DNA of 64,000 nt from Azospirillum halopraeferens DSM 3675 (GTDB taxonomy: Bacteria; Pseudomonadota; Alphaproteobacteria; Azospirillales; Azospirillaceae): assembly GCF_000429625.1 (NCBI RefSeq), contig NZ_AUCF01000009.1, positions 186,001 through 250,000 on the forward strand, read 5' to 3'. Under the pieces are notes generated by a model. The model worked only from the letters and a program-made list of their open reading frames with translations, was not told the DNA's origin and did no database searches. How positions within the stretch are numbered: position 1 is the first letter of the stretch; each line of letters starts with the position of its first letter. Both the position numbers and the translations under genes were made by a program. Below, one piece after another: positions 8,916 to 16,553 of the stretch.

Positions 8916-8952
8916 CTGGACCGGTGCGGGCTGGACGAGGGGGACGGAGCCG

Positions 8953-11112
8953 ATGGACCAGGTGCGGCCGCTCGATCGGGGGGTTCCTTCGGATGGCGTC
9001 CTGCGTACGATCTGGTTGACGCGGCCGGACCTCCGGGACCTTTGCCGCGGCGACGCCGACCGTTTCCGTTGGTGGCTCAGGCTGAACGGTGCACGCGAGT
9101 ACCGTGGCATCGCGCAGTGGCTCGACCGGTCCGGTGCGGCGGGCGACCCCGGCATGACGGACGCGGCCGATGAGGCGATCCCCGGTGTGCGGCCGACCCT
9201 GACGCGGGCGATGAAGCGGGTGTGGGACCTGCGCCCCGACTTGCAGGCGCTGTTCGACCTGAACACGGCGCCGGGGCAGCGGGGGTTCGCGTGGTGGCTG
9301 ATTTCCCATGGCGCCGACGAATCGCCTGCCTGCGCGTCCATCGCTCTGGCGGCCTGCCGCGACCTGATCGATGAACCGGCTGCGGAGGCTCTGCCCGGTG
9401 TCGAACCGGCGCTGACGGCCTTCATGGTGCATGTCCGGTCCATGCGACCGGACCTGCAGCGGGCGTTCGACCTTGCCACCCCGGAGGGCCAGCAGGAGTT
9501 CGTCTGGTGGTACCTCGTGCACGGCGCCATCGAGCACGGGCTCGCCCGGTTCCTGAACGACGCGCAGAGGCGCGTGCTGAACGCGCCGGACCCGCGCATG
9601 ACGGGGGCCGACACGGTCATCCCCGTCACCCGCCTGATGATGGAGGTGTGGCTGCGCCGCGGCGAGGTGCGCACGGCCTTTCCGCCCGGCCACCCGGCGG
9701 CGCCCGCCGCCTACGTGGAGTGGTTCCTGGCCAGGGGGCTGGACGAATGGCGCATGGCCGACGTGGTGGATTCGGCGCTGGCCCGGCTGCTGCTGTCTCC
9801 CGATCCGCGCACGCCGGCGTTGCCGCGCGTGCTGGCGGCCATCCGGGCGGCCGACCCCGACGTGCGGGAGCGGTTCCCCGATCCCGGTGACCCCGCCTTT
9901 CACCGCTGGGCCGCGGACGACGGCCGGGAGCGGTACGCCGTCCTGCGGCGGATCGCTGCGGTGGCGCCGGAGGGCATGGTGCCCGTCCGACGTGCCGCGC
10001 CTCCGCAGCGCCCGTTCGGCGTCAATCTCGTAGGCTACGCCCGCGGGCAGTTCGGCATCGGGGAGGATGTGCGCATGGCCGCGACGGCCCTGCGGGCGGC
10101 GGGGGTTCCGGTCAGCATCTTCAACGTCGAGCCGGGAAAGGAGGTCTGCCAGGGCGACACCAGCGCCGACGCGCTGATCTCCGACCGGCGGCCGTACGCC
10201 GTGGACATGATCTGCACCACGGGGATCGAGACGGCGCGTCTGGCAGCCATTCAGGGATCGTCGCTGTTCGACGGGCGGCGCGTCATCGGCTGCTGGCCAT
10301 GGGAACTGCCGGCATGGCCGCGGGACTGGAGCCACGCCTACGATCTGGTCGACGAGGTCTGGGCATCCAGCCGTTTCACCTATGGGGCGTACGCCGCGGA
10401 TTCACCGCGGCCGGTCCGTCACCTGCCCATGGCGGTTGCCGTCGACGCCACCGCCGGGCTGGGGCGTCGCGCGCTGGGCCTGCCCGAAGACCGGCTTCTG
10501 TTCGTCTTTTCGTTCGACGTGCTGTCGGGCGTCGCCCGCAAGAATCCGCAGGCCGCCATCCGCGCCTTCCGCGCGGCGTTCCCGCGGGGCGACGAGCCGG
10601 TCGGGCTGGTCGTCAAGGTGATGCGGGCATCGGATGACAATCCGGTCTGGCGGGCCGTGGTCGGCGAAGCCGGGGGCGACCGTCGCATCCGCTTCCTGAC
10701 CGGGACCCTGAGCCGCGGCGCCGTGCTCGACCTGTACCGGGCCTGCGACGTCTTCGTCTCGCTGCACCGGTCGGAGGGTTTCGGTCGCGGCATCGCGGAA
10801 GCGATGATGCTGGGACGTCCGGTCATCGTCACCGGGTACTCGGGCAACATGGACTTCACCGTGCCCGGCACGGCGGCGCTGGTCGACCATCGCCTTCGGC
10901 GGGTCGGGCCGGACGACTACCCCTACGGCGAAGGCCAGCTCTGGGCCGAACCGGACGCGGGACACGCCGCGTGGTGGATGCGCCGGCTGACGGATGACGC
11001 CGGACTGCGCGAACGGCTGGGACGGCAGGGACAGGCGCTGACCGTCGCCACCTTTTCCCCGGCCGTCGTCGGGGCCGGCTATGCGGCGCAGCTCGCTCGT
11101 CCGTCCGGCTGA
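8953..11112 (+). CDS. GT4 glycosyltransferase with five N-terminal RPDL...WWxxxHG repeats
   Basis: A 719-residue protein from the ATG at 8953. Residues 15-330 contain five units of about 72 residues, each with a core like RPDLQ-xxFDL-xxxGxxxFxWWLxxHG; the first three are clearest and the last two have drifted. Residues about 355-715 form a GT-B, GT4-type glycosyltransferase: GQFGIGEDVRM near the acceptor site, CWPWELPAWP, then the nucleotide-sugar motif SEGFGRGIAEAMMLG, with the two glutamates spaced as in the EX7E motif. It probably adds a sugar during polysaccharide assembly in the cytoplasm. The repeats are not known to me as a named family; a protein-binding role is a guess. It converges on rfbC with only 8 bases between. 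Confidence 0.85.
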   Translation: MDQVRPLDRGVPSDGVLRTIWLTRPDLRDLCRGDADRFRWWLRLNGAREYRGIAQWLDRSGAAGDPGMTDAADEAIPGVRPTLTRAMKRVWDLRPDLQALFDLNTAPGQRGFAWWLISHGADESPACASIALAACRDLIDEPAAEALPGVEPALTAFMVHVRSMRPDLQRAFDLATPEGQQEFVWWYLVHGAIEHGLARFLNDAQRRVLNAPDPRMTGADTVIPVTRLMMEVWLRRGEVRTAFPPGHPAAPAAYVEWFLARGLDEWRMADVVDSALARLLLSPDPRTPALPRVLAAIRAADPDVRERFPDPGDPAFHRWAADDGRERYAVLRRIAAVAPEGMVPVRRAAPPQRPFGVNLVGYARGQFGIGEDVRMAATALRAAGVPVSIFNVEPGKEVCQGDTSADALISDRRPYAVDMICTTGIETARLAAIQGSSLFDGRRVIGCWPWELPAWPRDWSHAYDLVDEVWASSRFTYGAYAADSPRPVRHLPMAVAVDATAGLGRRALGLPEDRLLFVFSFDVLSGVARKNPQAAIRAFRAAFPRGDEPVGLVVKVMRASDDNPVWRAVVGEAGGDRRIRFLTGTLSRGAVLDLYRACDVFVSLHRSEGFGRGIAEAMMLGRPVIVTGYSGNMDFTVPGTAALVDHRLRRVGPDDYPYGEGQLWAEPDAGHAAWWMRRLTDDAGLRERLGRQGQALTVATFSPAVVGAGYAAQLARPSG

Positions 11113-11120
11113 TCGTGCGG

Positions 11121-11666
11121 TCAAGCGTCGGCCGGGGCTTCGGCCAGGCAGGGCAGGGCACGGTCGCGGGCTGAGATGACGGACGGTTCGATCGGCCAGG
11201 CGATCGCCAGGTCCGGGTCATCCCACCGGACGCCGCGCGCCAGCTCCGGCTCGAAGAAGGCGGAGATCTGGTAGTACGCCTCGGTGTCGTCGGCGAGCGT
11301 TACGAATCCATGGGCGAAACCGGCGGGGATGTACAGCGCGAAGCCGTTGGCTGCCGTCAGTTCGGCGCCGAACCAGCGGCCGCGGTCGGGCGAGCCGGGA
11401 CGGAGATCGACGATGACGTCGAACAGCGCGCCGCGGGTGCAGCGCACCAGCTTGACCTCCGGGCAGGGGGCGGCCTGGTAATGCAAGCCGCGCAGTGTGC
11501 CGCGCAGCCGGTTGTGGGAGATGCTGCACTGCGCGATGTCGGGGTTCAGCCCGTGCTCCTCGAACTCCCGGCGGCAGTAGCTGCGGGCGAAGAAGCCGCG
11601 TTCGTCGTGATGGGGGACGGGTTGCAGCAGGAAGGCGCCGGCGAGTGGCGTCGGCTCGAAGATCAT
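11121..11666 (-). CDS. rfbC: dTDP-4-dehydrorhamnose 3,5-epimerase (RmlC family)
   Basis: A 181-residue cupin enzyme, the usual RmlC length. The start MIFEPTPLAGAFLLQP at 11666 fits the family. Characteristic stretches are RGFFARSYCRREF, GTLRGLHYQ (active-site histidine region), VDLRPGSPDRGRW, and YIPAGFAHGF. The canonical reaction epimerises C-3 and C-5 of a dTDP-4-keto-6-deoxyglucose. No RmlA is visible here; an RmlB-like SDR (25535) and an RmlD-like SDR (21167) are present, but RmlC homologues also act on GDP- and CDP-keto-sugars, so the true substrate is open. A 13-bp perfect hairpin lies just upstream. Confidence 0.9.
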   Translation of the reverse strand: MIFEPTPLAGAFLLQPVPHHDERGFFARSYCRREFEEHGLNPDIAQCSISHNRLRGTLRGLHYQAAPCPEVKLVRCTRGALFDVIVDLRPGSPDRGRWFGAELTAANGFALYIPAGFAHGFVTLADDTEAYYQISAFFEPELARGVRWDDPDLAIAWPIEPSVISARDRALPCLAEAPADA

Positions 11667-11681
11667 GGACGGCTCCGGGGA

Positions 11682-11717
11682 GGGTGTCCGGCGGCGCGGC
11701 CGCACCGCCGGACACCC
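11682..11717 (-). terminator. 13-bp perfect hairpin between the phage-like genes and rfbC
   Basis: Arms at 11682-11694 and 11705-11717 are perfect reverse complements (GGGTGTCCGGCGG) around a 10-base loop. On the minus strand the hairpin follows the last phage-like gene by about 50 bases and precedes rfbC. There is no good U-tract, so it may be a structured terminator, a transcript-end stabiliser or a leader element of rfbC. Confidence 0.55.
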
Positions 11718-11767
11718 ATCATAGGTGCGGGAGAGCCCGTTGCGAAGCGCTTCCCCCGCACGCACCG

Positions 11768-12076
11768 TCAGCCGTCGGCGGCACCGGCGAACCGGGCCAG
11801 GGGCTCGTCCGGTTGCGCCGCCGCCGCCGCGTCCTTGAGGGCGGCGTAGACGTCGGCGTAGTGGATTCCGGTTGCGGACGGCAGGGCCGTCGGCCCGGCC
11901 AGCGTCACCTGCTCGACGGCAATCGGGCGGTGTCCGGCCCAGCGGGCCTCGGAGGAGACGTAGCCGGCCAGGGTGACGTCGACGCCACCCTGGAGACGGT
12001 AGGCCTGGAGCGTCAGAACGTGCCAATAGGTGGCATCGACGCCGAAGCCGGTGGCAATGGAGCGAAGCAGGGCCAA
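11768..12076 (-). CDS. Small phage-structural-like protein (unknown function, TTG start)
   Basis: A 102-residue protein. The only suitable start is a TTG at 12076, placed 6-7 bases after a strong GGGAGGA ribosome site, so the unusual start codon is well supported. The product (LLRSIATGFGVDATYWHV...) has no signal peptide or membrane segment. Its short polar/aliphatic character and its place as the last of three tight minus-strand genes after a tail-fibre-like gene suggest a phage or tailocin accessory protein. I do not recognise a named family. Confidence 0.6.
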   Translation of the reverse strand: MALLRSIATGFGVDATYWHVLTLQAYRLQGGVDVTLAGYVSSEARWAGHRPIAVEQVTLAGPTALPSATGIHYADVYAALKDAAAAAQPDEPLARFAGAADG

Positions 12077-12095
12077 GGGAGTCCTCCCGTGAGCG

Positions 12096-12797
12096 TCAGG
12101 GGGTGGTGGCGTCGGTCACGAGTCCGAGCGCGGCGAGTGCGGCCAGCAGGCTTGCCGCGGCCGAGCCGTCGCCGCGTGAACCGGTGACCGTCGGCTTGAC
12201 GGAGGGAACGGCGCCGAAAAAGCCCAGCGCGCCGCCGGCCTTTTCGAGCTGGACACCGCCGCTGCCCTTGGACCGGATCACGGCCCGTACATCGGCGTCG
12301 GCGCCGGCCGATTCCAGCACGACGGCCGTGCCGGCGGGGGCACCCGTCGCCTGCCAGCGGTTGATCGCGCCGCTGACCGGTACGGTGCGCAGGGCTTCCG
12401 TGCCGGGCCCGCCGGACAACGCGACCGCGCCGTCCTGGGTGATGGCGGCGCGCTGGTGGCCGAGGGTCGAGACGCGCACGGAGTTGTCGCCATTCGAAAA
12501 CAGGCCGGTGATGCTGCTGGTGCCCACCCGCAGTCCGGGCGCCGCGGCGGATCCGTCCTGAAACTGGAACTGGCCGGAGCGGCAGCCGTTGCTGACCCCG
12601 CCCACCCGCAGCCATTCGGTGCCGCCGGCGATCACGGACAGGCTGTCCGATGCGAACTGGGCCAAACCGGTGTCCGGGTCCCCCGTCACCCGAACGCCGG
12701 GATTGCCGGGCCCGCCGGTCGGAACGGTGACGGTGCCCGTGAAGGTCGGGTCGGCGAAGGACGACGGCACGGGGGCGTGATGATAGCCCATGGTCAT
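12096..12797 (-). CDS. Phage tail-fibre-like protein
   Basis: A 233-residue protein starting MTMGYHHAPVPSSFADP at 12797, with a GAGG ribosome site inside the end of the preceding gene. The sequence has the cadence of tail-fibre or virion surface proteins: FTGTVTVPTGG, VRVTGDPDTGLAQF, then VIAGGTEWLRVGG, and a long stretch of short beta-forming segments rich in Gly, Ala, Val and Thr. There is no C-terminal intramolecular chaperone or RTX repeat. It may be a prophage remnant, part of a receptor-binding module, or a surface protein with a borrowed phage fold. The tail-fibre resemblance is seen by eye only. Confidence 0.6.
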   Translation of the reverse strand: MTMGYHHAPVPSSFADPTFTGTVTVPTGGPGNPGVRVTGDPDTGLAQFASDSLSVIAGGTEWLRVGGVSNGCRSGQFQFQDGSAAAPGLRVGTSSITGLFSNGDNSVRVSTLGHQRAAITQDGAVALSGGPGTEALRTVPVSGAINRWQATGAPAGTAVVLESAGADADVRAVIRSKGSGGVQLEKAGGALGFFGAVPSVKPTVTGSRGDGSAAASLLAALAALGLVTDATTP

Positions 12798-12804
12798 GGC
12801 GACC

Positions 12805-13125
12805 TCATCGGTAGAAGGCCAGCGACGCGGCGCACGCGCCGGGAGCGGCAAGCCCGAGCGTGGTGATGCCCTCGATCCAGCGGGCGGCGGGATTGAGTTC
12901 CGGTGCCGTCCCGTTGGTGATGTCGGCGGCGGGAACGGTGGCGGCGGCACCGTACTGCACCCATAGCGGACCGGTGGCGTTGATCAGGACGAACCGCGCG
13001 CCGGCAGGAACGGCCACGGTCCGGGACCCGCCGGCCGTCAGCACCACGGCCAGACGGTGGCTGGAGGGGTCGACGGCGGGCACCGGCGTGCCCATCGCGT
13101 CGTCGTGATTGTGCAGGCTTCTCAT
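12805..13125 (-). CDS. Small phage-like beta-rich protein (unknown function)
   Basis: A 106-residue protein with an ATG at 13125 preceded by a strong GGGAGG site. It is rich in Ala, Val, Gly and Thr (VAVPAGARFVLINATGPLWVQYG), suggesting a small beta-sandwich as in phage head or tail decoration proteins. It is the first of three tightly spaced minus-strand genes; the tail-fibre-like gene starts 7 bases after its stop codon. No catalytic motif, signal peptide or membrane segment is apparent. Function unknown. Confidence 0.6.
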   Translation of the reverse strand: MRSLHNHDDAMGTPVPAVDPSSHRLAVVLTAGGSRTVAVPAGARFVLINATGPLWVQYGAAATVPAADITNGTAPELNPAARWIEGITTLGLAAPGACAASLAFYR

Positions 13126-13144
13126 AGGGCCTCCCGAGGGCGGG

Positions 13145-13187
13145 GGAAAACGCGATCGCCCGCCGCGGCGGGGCCGGGCGGGCGATC
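13145..13187 (-). terminator. Rho-independent terminator downstream of the secretion operon
   Basis: Arms 13154-13164 and 13177-13187 are perfect 11-bp reverse complements (GATCGCCCGCC). Read on the minus strand the hairpin is followed by GCGTTTTCC, a short U-tract. It would end transcripts coming from the secretion operon (18725-13319) before the three phage-like genes, or act as an attenuator if those genes are transcribed from a promoter farther upstream. Confidence 0.65.
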
Positions 13188-13217
13188 AAGACAGGACTTT
13201 GGACCTGATAAACGGCA

Positions 13218-13245
13218 AAGTGCCAGACTTAAGTCCTATTGTCAA
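13218..13245 (-). promoter_or_regulatory. Possible promoter for the phage-like trio
   Basis: On the minus strand a perfect TTGACA (13245-13240) is followed 17 bases later by a weak -10 (CACTTT). It lies in the 193-base gap between the tail-anchored protein gene and the phage-like trio, in locally AT-richer sequence. A transcript from here would have to read through the hairpin at 13154-13187, so regulation by attenuation is conceivable. The -10 match is poor. Confidence 0.25.
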
Positions 13246-13318
13246 GGCACGGACAGATCCGGCCATGCTCCGGGTCCGGGCTCCGACATGCTGCGGGCCC
13301 GGTGAGGCGCATGACCCT

Positions 13319-14095
13319 CTACGACGCCATGAGCACAACGTAGCCAAGTACGGCGGTCGCGACGGCACTCGCTACGGCCAGAGCGCCGACCAGCTTGATC
13401 CTGTTCACCAGATGAAGGTGGAGGTCATCCAGTTCGCTGCGGTGGAGCCGGTCATGGATCTCCGCGTCCAGACGCTGGATGAAGCCATGGGCGGCGTTCG
13501 ACAGCTTCTCCGCTTCGTCGAGCCGGGATTCGAGAGTCTGGCAGGTCCGGACCGTGTCCGAGAGTTTCGCCGATACGGCTTGCAGTTCCTGGGCGCCCCC
13601 GCGCACGGAGTCATCGTCGCTGCGACGGACCGCGTTGAGGGCCCGATAGACCTGTTGAAGGGCGGCTTCGATCCGGTCGATGCGGTGGGCCAGGCCGTCC
13701 AACCGGTCGTGTTCGGTCGTCAGCGGCTGCGCGGCCGAGCCGCGAGACAGGGGCATCTGCGTTTCGCAGAAATAGGCGGTGATCGTTGCGGGGTCCGCCT
13801 CCCGAAGCTCGGGCGGCAGATCGAACACGAAGGCATGGTGCCCGTCACCGACGCTCACGTCAGCCAGATCCTGGCGGAAGCGGTCGGCCGTGGCCCGGCC
13901 GATCACCGCACCATTGTGCAGGATGTCGATGCTAACCCGTTGTTCCGGAGCTTCGGGGTTCCAGGCCCAGCCATAGACGCGGCTGGATTCGATGGCATCG
14001 ATATGGCCCTGGAGACCGACGACCCCGAGGCGCACCAGTTGTCCCGGTGCGCTCTGGCCGGAGTCGCCATCCTGGTCGGAGGACGTTGCTTCCAT
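13319..14095 (-). CDS. Tail-anchored coiled-coil protein with N-terminal GWAxxP/GDGxHxF module
   Basis: A 258-residue protein. Residues about 27-112 hold one copy of the module shared with three other proteins in the window (YGWAWNPEAPEQRVSID, then ADRFRQDLADVSVGDGHHAF). Residues about 125-230 are a charged heptad-like coiled coil. Residues about 236-255 form a single hydrophobic segment (LVGALAVASAVATAVLGYVV) at the extreme C-terminus, so the module probably faces the cytoplasm. The start codon is one base beyond the stop of the Sel1 gene, so it is the last gene of the secretion operon. It may tether secretion or glycosylation components to the membrane (inference). Confidence 0.8.
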   Translation of the reverse strand: MEATSSDQDGDSGQSAPGQLVRLGVVGLQGHIDAIESSRVYGWAWNPEAPEQRVSIDILHNGAVIGRATADRFRQDLADVSVGDGHHAFVFDLPPELREADPATITAYFCETQMPLSRGSAAQPLTTEHDRLDGLAHRIDRIEAALQQVYRALNAVRRSDDDSVRGGAQELQAVSAKLSDTVRTCQTLESRLDEAEKLSNAAHGFIQRLDAEIHDRLHRSELDDLHLHLVNRIKLVGALAVASAVATAVLGYVVLMAS

Positions 14096-14096
14096 G

Positions 14097-15152
14097 TCAT
14101 CTCCCTGTCGACGTCAGGTGCTGTCCGCCGGCACCGGTTTCCGGAACGGATCTGTCTTCGGCGCGCCGCTGCCGGTGCTCGGTCAGCCGGGCGACGGCGG
14201 CGGCGGCACCCTTGTGTCCCCGGCCGGCGGCGGCACGGTACCATTCGAGAGCCTCGGCGGCATTTCCCGTGATGCGGGCATGGAGGTCCCCGAGGGCGGC
14301 CATTGCCTCGGTGTCGCCCTGGTTCGCCGCCCGTCTCAGCCAGGTTTCAGCGCATTCCGGATGGCGTTCCACCCCGTTCCCCTCGATGTGCGCCTGTCCA
14401 AGCGCGCGCTGCCCTTCGGCGCTGCCGGCCCGGGCCGCCCGTTCGAACCAGGCGCAGGCGGCGACCGGGTCGGCCGGGACGCTCAGGCCTTTCATGTGAA
14501 TGATGCCCACGTAGTACAGGGCGGTGCCATTGCCCTGGTCGGCCGCTTTCCTGAACCAGTGGAGCGCCGCGGCGTGGTCGGGCTCGCCCAGGTAATGGCC
14601 GGCCAGCAGGATTCCCAATCCCAGCTGCGCCCGCGACGAGCCCTGTTCGGCGGCGAGACGGTACCAGTGGGCGGCCTGCTCATGATCGACGTCACCACCG
14701 CGCCCGCTGGCGTACAGGAACCCGAGCAGGGCCTGCGCGGACGCGTCGCCCTGGCGGGCGGCGGCCAGTGCCCAGTGCCGGGCCAGGCTGTCGTCGCGTT
14801 CCAGGGCGGTGCCGTTGGGGCAGAGCGCCGCAATGGCGTGCGCGGACAGGCTGCTGGCCGGCGCGTCAATGCCGGCGCAGCAGATCTCGGCAAGCCGAAC
14901 CTGGGCCCGGACAAGACCGGCCTCGGCGGCAATGCGGTACCAGTGTTTGGCATCCACCAGACTGCGCAGCACGCCGGTGCCGCTGGTGAACGCGTCACCC
15001 AGCTTCAGCGCGGCCTCAGCGTGCCCGGCCAGTGCGGCGCGACGCCATGCGGCGACGGCGACGGCGGGCTTGCCCCGGGCCATCGCCTTGTTGCCGCCGG
15101 CATAGTGCCGGGCCGGGTTGCTCAGGCGGGGTATCCAGGACCATGCGCCCAC
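14097..15152 (-). CDS. Sel1-like repeat protein
   Basis: A 351-residue protein starting with GTG at 15152, eight bases after AGGA; no ATG offers a better start. It consists of about eight Sel1/TPR-like repeats of the form AxxWYRxAAExGxxxAQxxLGxxY, for example HWYRLAAEQGSSRAQLGLG and ALHWFRKAADQGNGTALYYVG. These alpha-solenoids mediate protein-protein contacts and often sit beside secretion or polysaccharide systems (AlgK-like). There is no evident signal peptide, so it is probably cytoplasmic unless the start is misplaced. It lies between the HlyD adaptor and the tail-anchored protein, 23 bases after the former. Confidence 0.9.
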   Translation of the reverse strand: MGAWSWIPRLSNPARHYAGGNKAMARGKPAVAVAAWRRAALAGHAEAALKLGDAFTSGTGVLRSLVDAKHWYRIAAEAGLVRAQVRLAEICCAGIDAPASSLSAHAIAALCPNGTALERDDSLARHWALAAARQGDASAQALLGFLYASGRGGDVDHEQAAHWYRLAAEQGSSRAQLGLGILLAGHYLGEPDHAAALHWFRKAADQGNGTALYYVGIIHMKGLSVPADPVAACAWFERAARAGSAEGQRALGQAHIEGNGVERHPECAETWLRRAANQGDTEAMAALGDLHARITGNAAEALEWYRAAAGRGHKGAAAAVARLTEHRQRRAEDRSVPETGAGGQHLTSTGR

Positions 15153-15175
15153 GTCCGTTCCTTTCCCGGGGATGG

Positions 15176-16543
15176 TTACGGTTCGCGCATGCCTTCCAGA
15201 GCGCCGCGCATCGCTCCTTCCAGCAGATAGGACAGGATCGTGCGCTGGCCGACCACGATGTCCGCGGACAGCGGCATGCCCGGCGTCAACTGGAAATCAT
15301 CCGGGACGCCGCGGAGCGCCAGGTCGGTTACGTCGATGCGCGCGCGGTAGAACCGTTCGGGCAGGCGGCCGCGATTGATGTCCCGCCGGTCTTCCGTACG
15401 CGAGAAGGAGTCGGCGCTGATGGTTCGCACGACGCCTTCACCCGTCCCGTGCTTGATGTACGGATAGGCGGAGAATTTGATCTTGACCGGCTGGCCGGCG
15501 GCGATGAACCCCTGGTCCGCCGCATCGACGTCGACCTCGGCAAAGTACTGCCCGATGGTCGGCACCAGGGTGATGAGCTTCTCCGCCGGCTGCACCACGG
15601 CGCCGACCGAAAAATCCGCAACCTCCAGCACCACGGCATCTTCGACCGCGCGCAGGTCCACCATTTCCCAGCGCCGCTGCGCCTTGGCGAGACGTTCCTG
15701 GACGGCGTGGAACTCGGCGCGACGGTCCAGCAGATCCTTGATCACCGCTCCGTGCCATTTCTGAATGAAAACCTCCTGATCGGACCGTTGCACTTCAAGA
15801 TCGTTGCGGGCGGCGCGGATGGTGTTCTCCGCCTCCGCCAGATTGCGCGAAATCTCGACCCGGACGTCTTCCGCGATCAGGGAGTTGAGGCGGCTGCCGA
15901 TTTTGCTGCGTTCAAGTTCCTTGCGCATGCCCTCGACGTCGGAGGCCAGCCCGAGCCGGGTGCGGTAGTGCTTCACGTCGTCGGACGCCCGGGCGATCGT
16001 GATGTTCGCGGTGTCGATGAGCTGCTTTGACCGGCTGATCATCGACCGGTATTCGGCCTGGCGTGCCCGCCAGATGGCCATCTGGAGCTGAAAGAAGGGG
16101 GAATCCTCGATGATCGCGAAGTCCCGCCCTTCCTTCTCCGCTTCCAGCCTGGCTATCTCGGCCCGCAACCGCTCCGCCTCGGTTTGCAGCGACGACAGGT
16201 CGGCGGCCGAGAAGGTGGGGTCCAGGGTCGCCAGCACGTCGCCTTTCCTGACCTCCTGGCCGGGGCGTACGTTGATGCTGCGGACGATGGAGGTTTCCAG
16301 GGGCTGGACCAGCAGCGTCGGTGATTCCGATACGATCCGGCCGGAGGCGATGACGACCCGTTCCAGTTTCGCCACGGCCATCAGGCACAGCGCGCCCACG
16401 ACCATCGCGGCCAGGATGTGAATGGCGCTGCGCAGCAGCAGCGGTTCCGGAGCCCCGGTGATCTCGGCCGTTTCGCCCTGGAAGTCGTTGATGGCCTGCG
16501 CTGCAAAGTCCTCGGGACTGGCGCGCCGCAGCAGAACCGACAT
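15176..16543 (-). CDS. HlyD-family type I secretion membrane-fusion adaptor
   Basis: A 455-residue periplasmic adaptor. A short cytoplasmic N-terminus is followed by one transmembrane helix (about residues 45-65, AAMVVGALCLMAVAKLERV). Next come the first lipoyl half (VRPGQEVRKGDVLATLDPTFS), a long helical hairpin of coiled coil (residues about 105-295), the second lipoyl half (DAVVLEVADFSVGAVVQPAEKL) and a beta-barrel end. It links the ABC transporter to an outer-membrane TolC-like channel, which is not encoded here. A GAGGAG site precedes the ATG at 16543, only 10 bases after the ABC gene. Confidence 0.93.
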   Translation of the reverse strand: MSVLLRRASPEDFAAQAINDFQGETAEITGAPEPLLLRSAIHILAAMVVGALCLMAVAKLERVVIASGRIVSESPTLLVQPLETSIVRSINVRPGQEVRKGDVLATLDPTFSAADLSSLQTEAERLRAEIARLEAEKEGRDFAIIEDSPFFQLQMAIWRARQAEYRSMISRSKQLIDTANITIARASDDVKHYRTRLGLASDVEGMRKELERSKIGSRLNSLIAEDVRVEISRNLAEAENTIRAARNDLEVQRSDQEVFIQKWHGAVIKDLLDRRAEFHAVQERLAKAQRRWEMVDLRAVEDAVVLEVADFSVGAVVQPAEKLITLVPTIGQYFAEVDVDAADQGFIAAGQPVKIKFSAYPYIKHGTGEGVVRTISADSFSRTEDRRDINRGRLPERFYRARIDVTDLALRGVPDDFQLTPGMPLSADIVVGQRTILSYLLEGAMRGALEGMREP

Positions 16544-16553
16544 GACGAACTCC

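Noticed and set aside
7180..8952. Upstream extension of the GT4 gene frame
   Set aside because: This part is antisense to the GT2 gene and has shadow-type composition; the repeats start only after the ATG at 8953.
8785..10335. Upstream extension of the GT2 gene frame on the minus strand
   Set aside because: Antisense to the recognisable repeats of the GT4 gene; similarity to the glycosyltransferase begins at the ATG at 8784.
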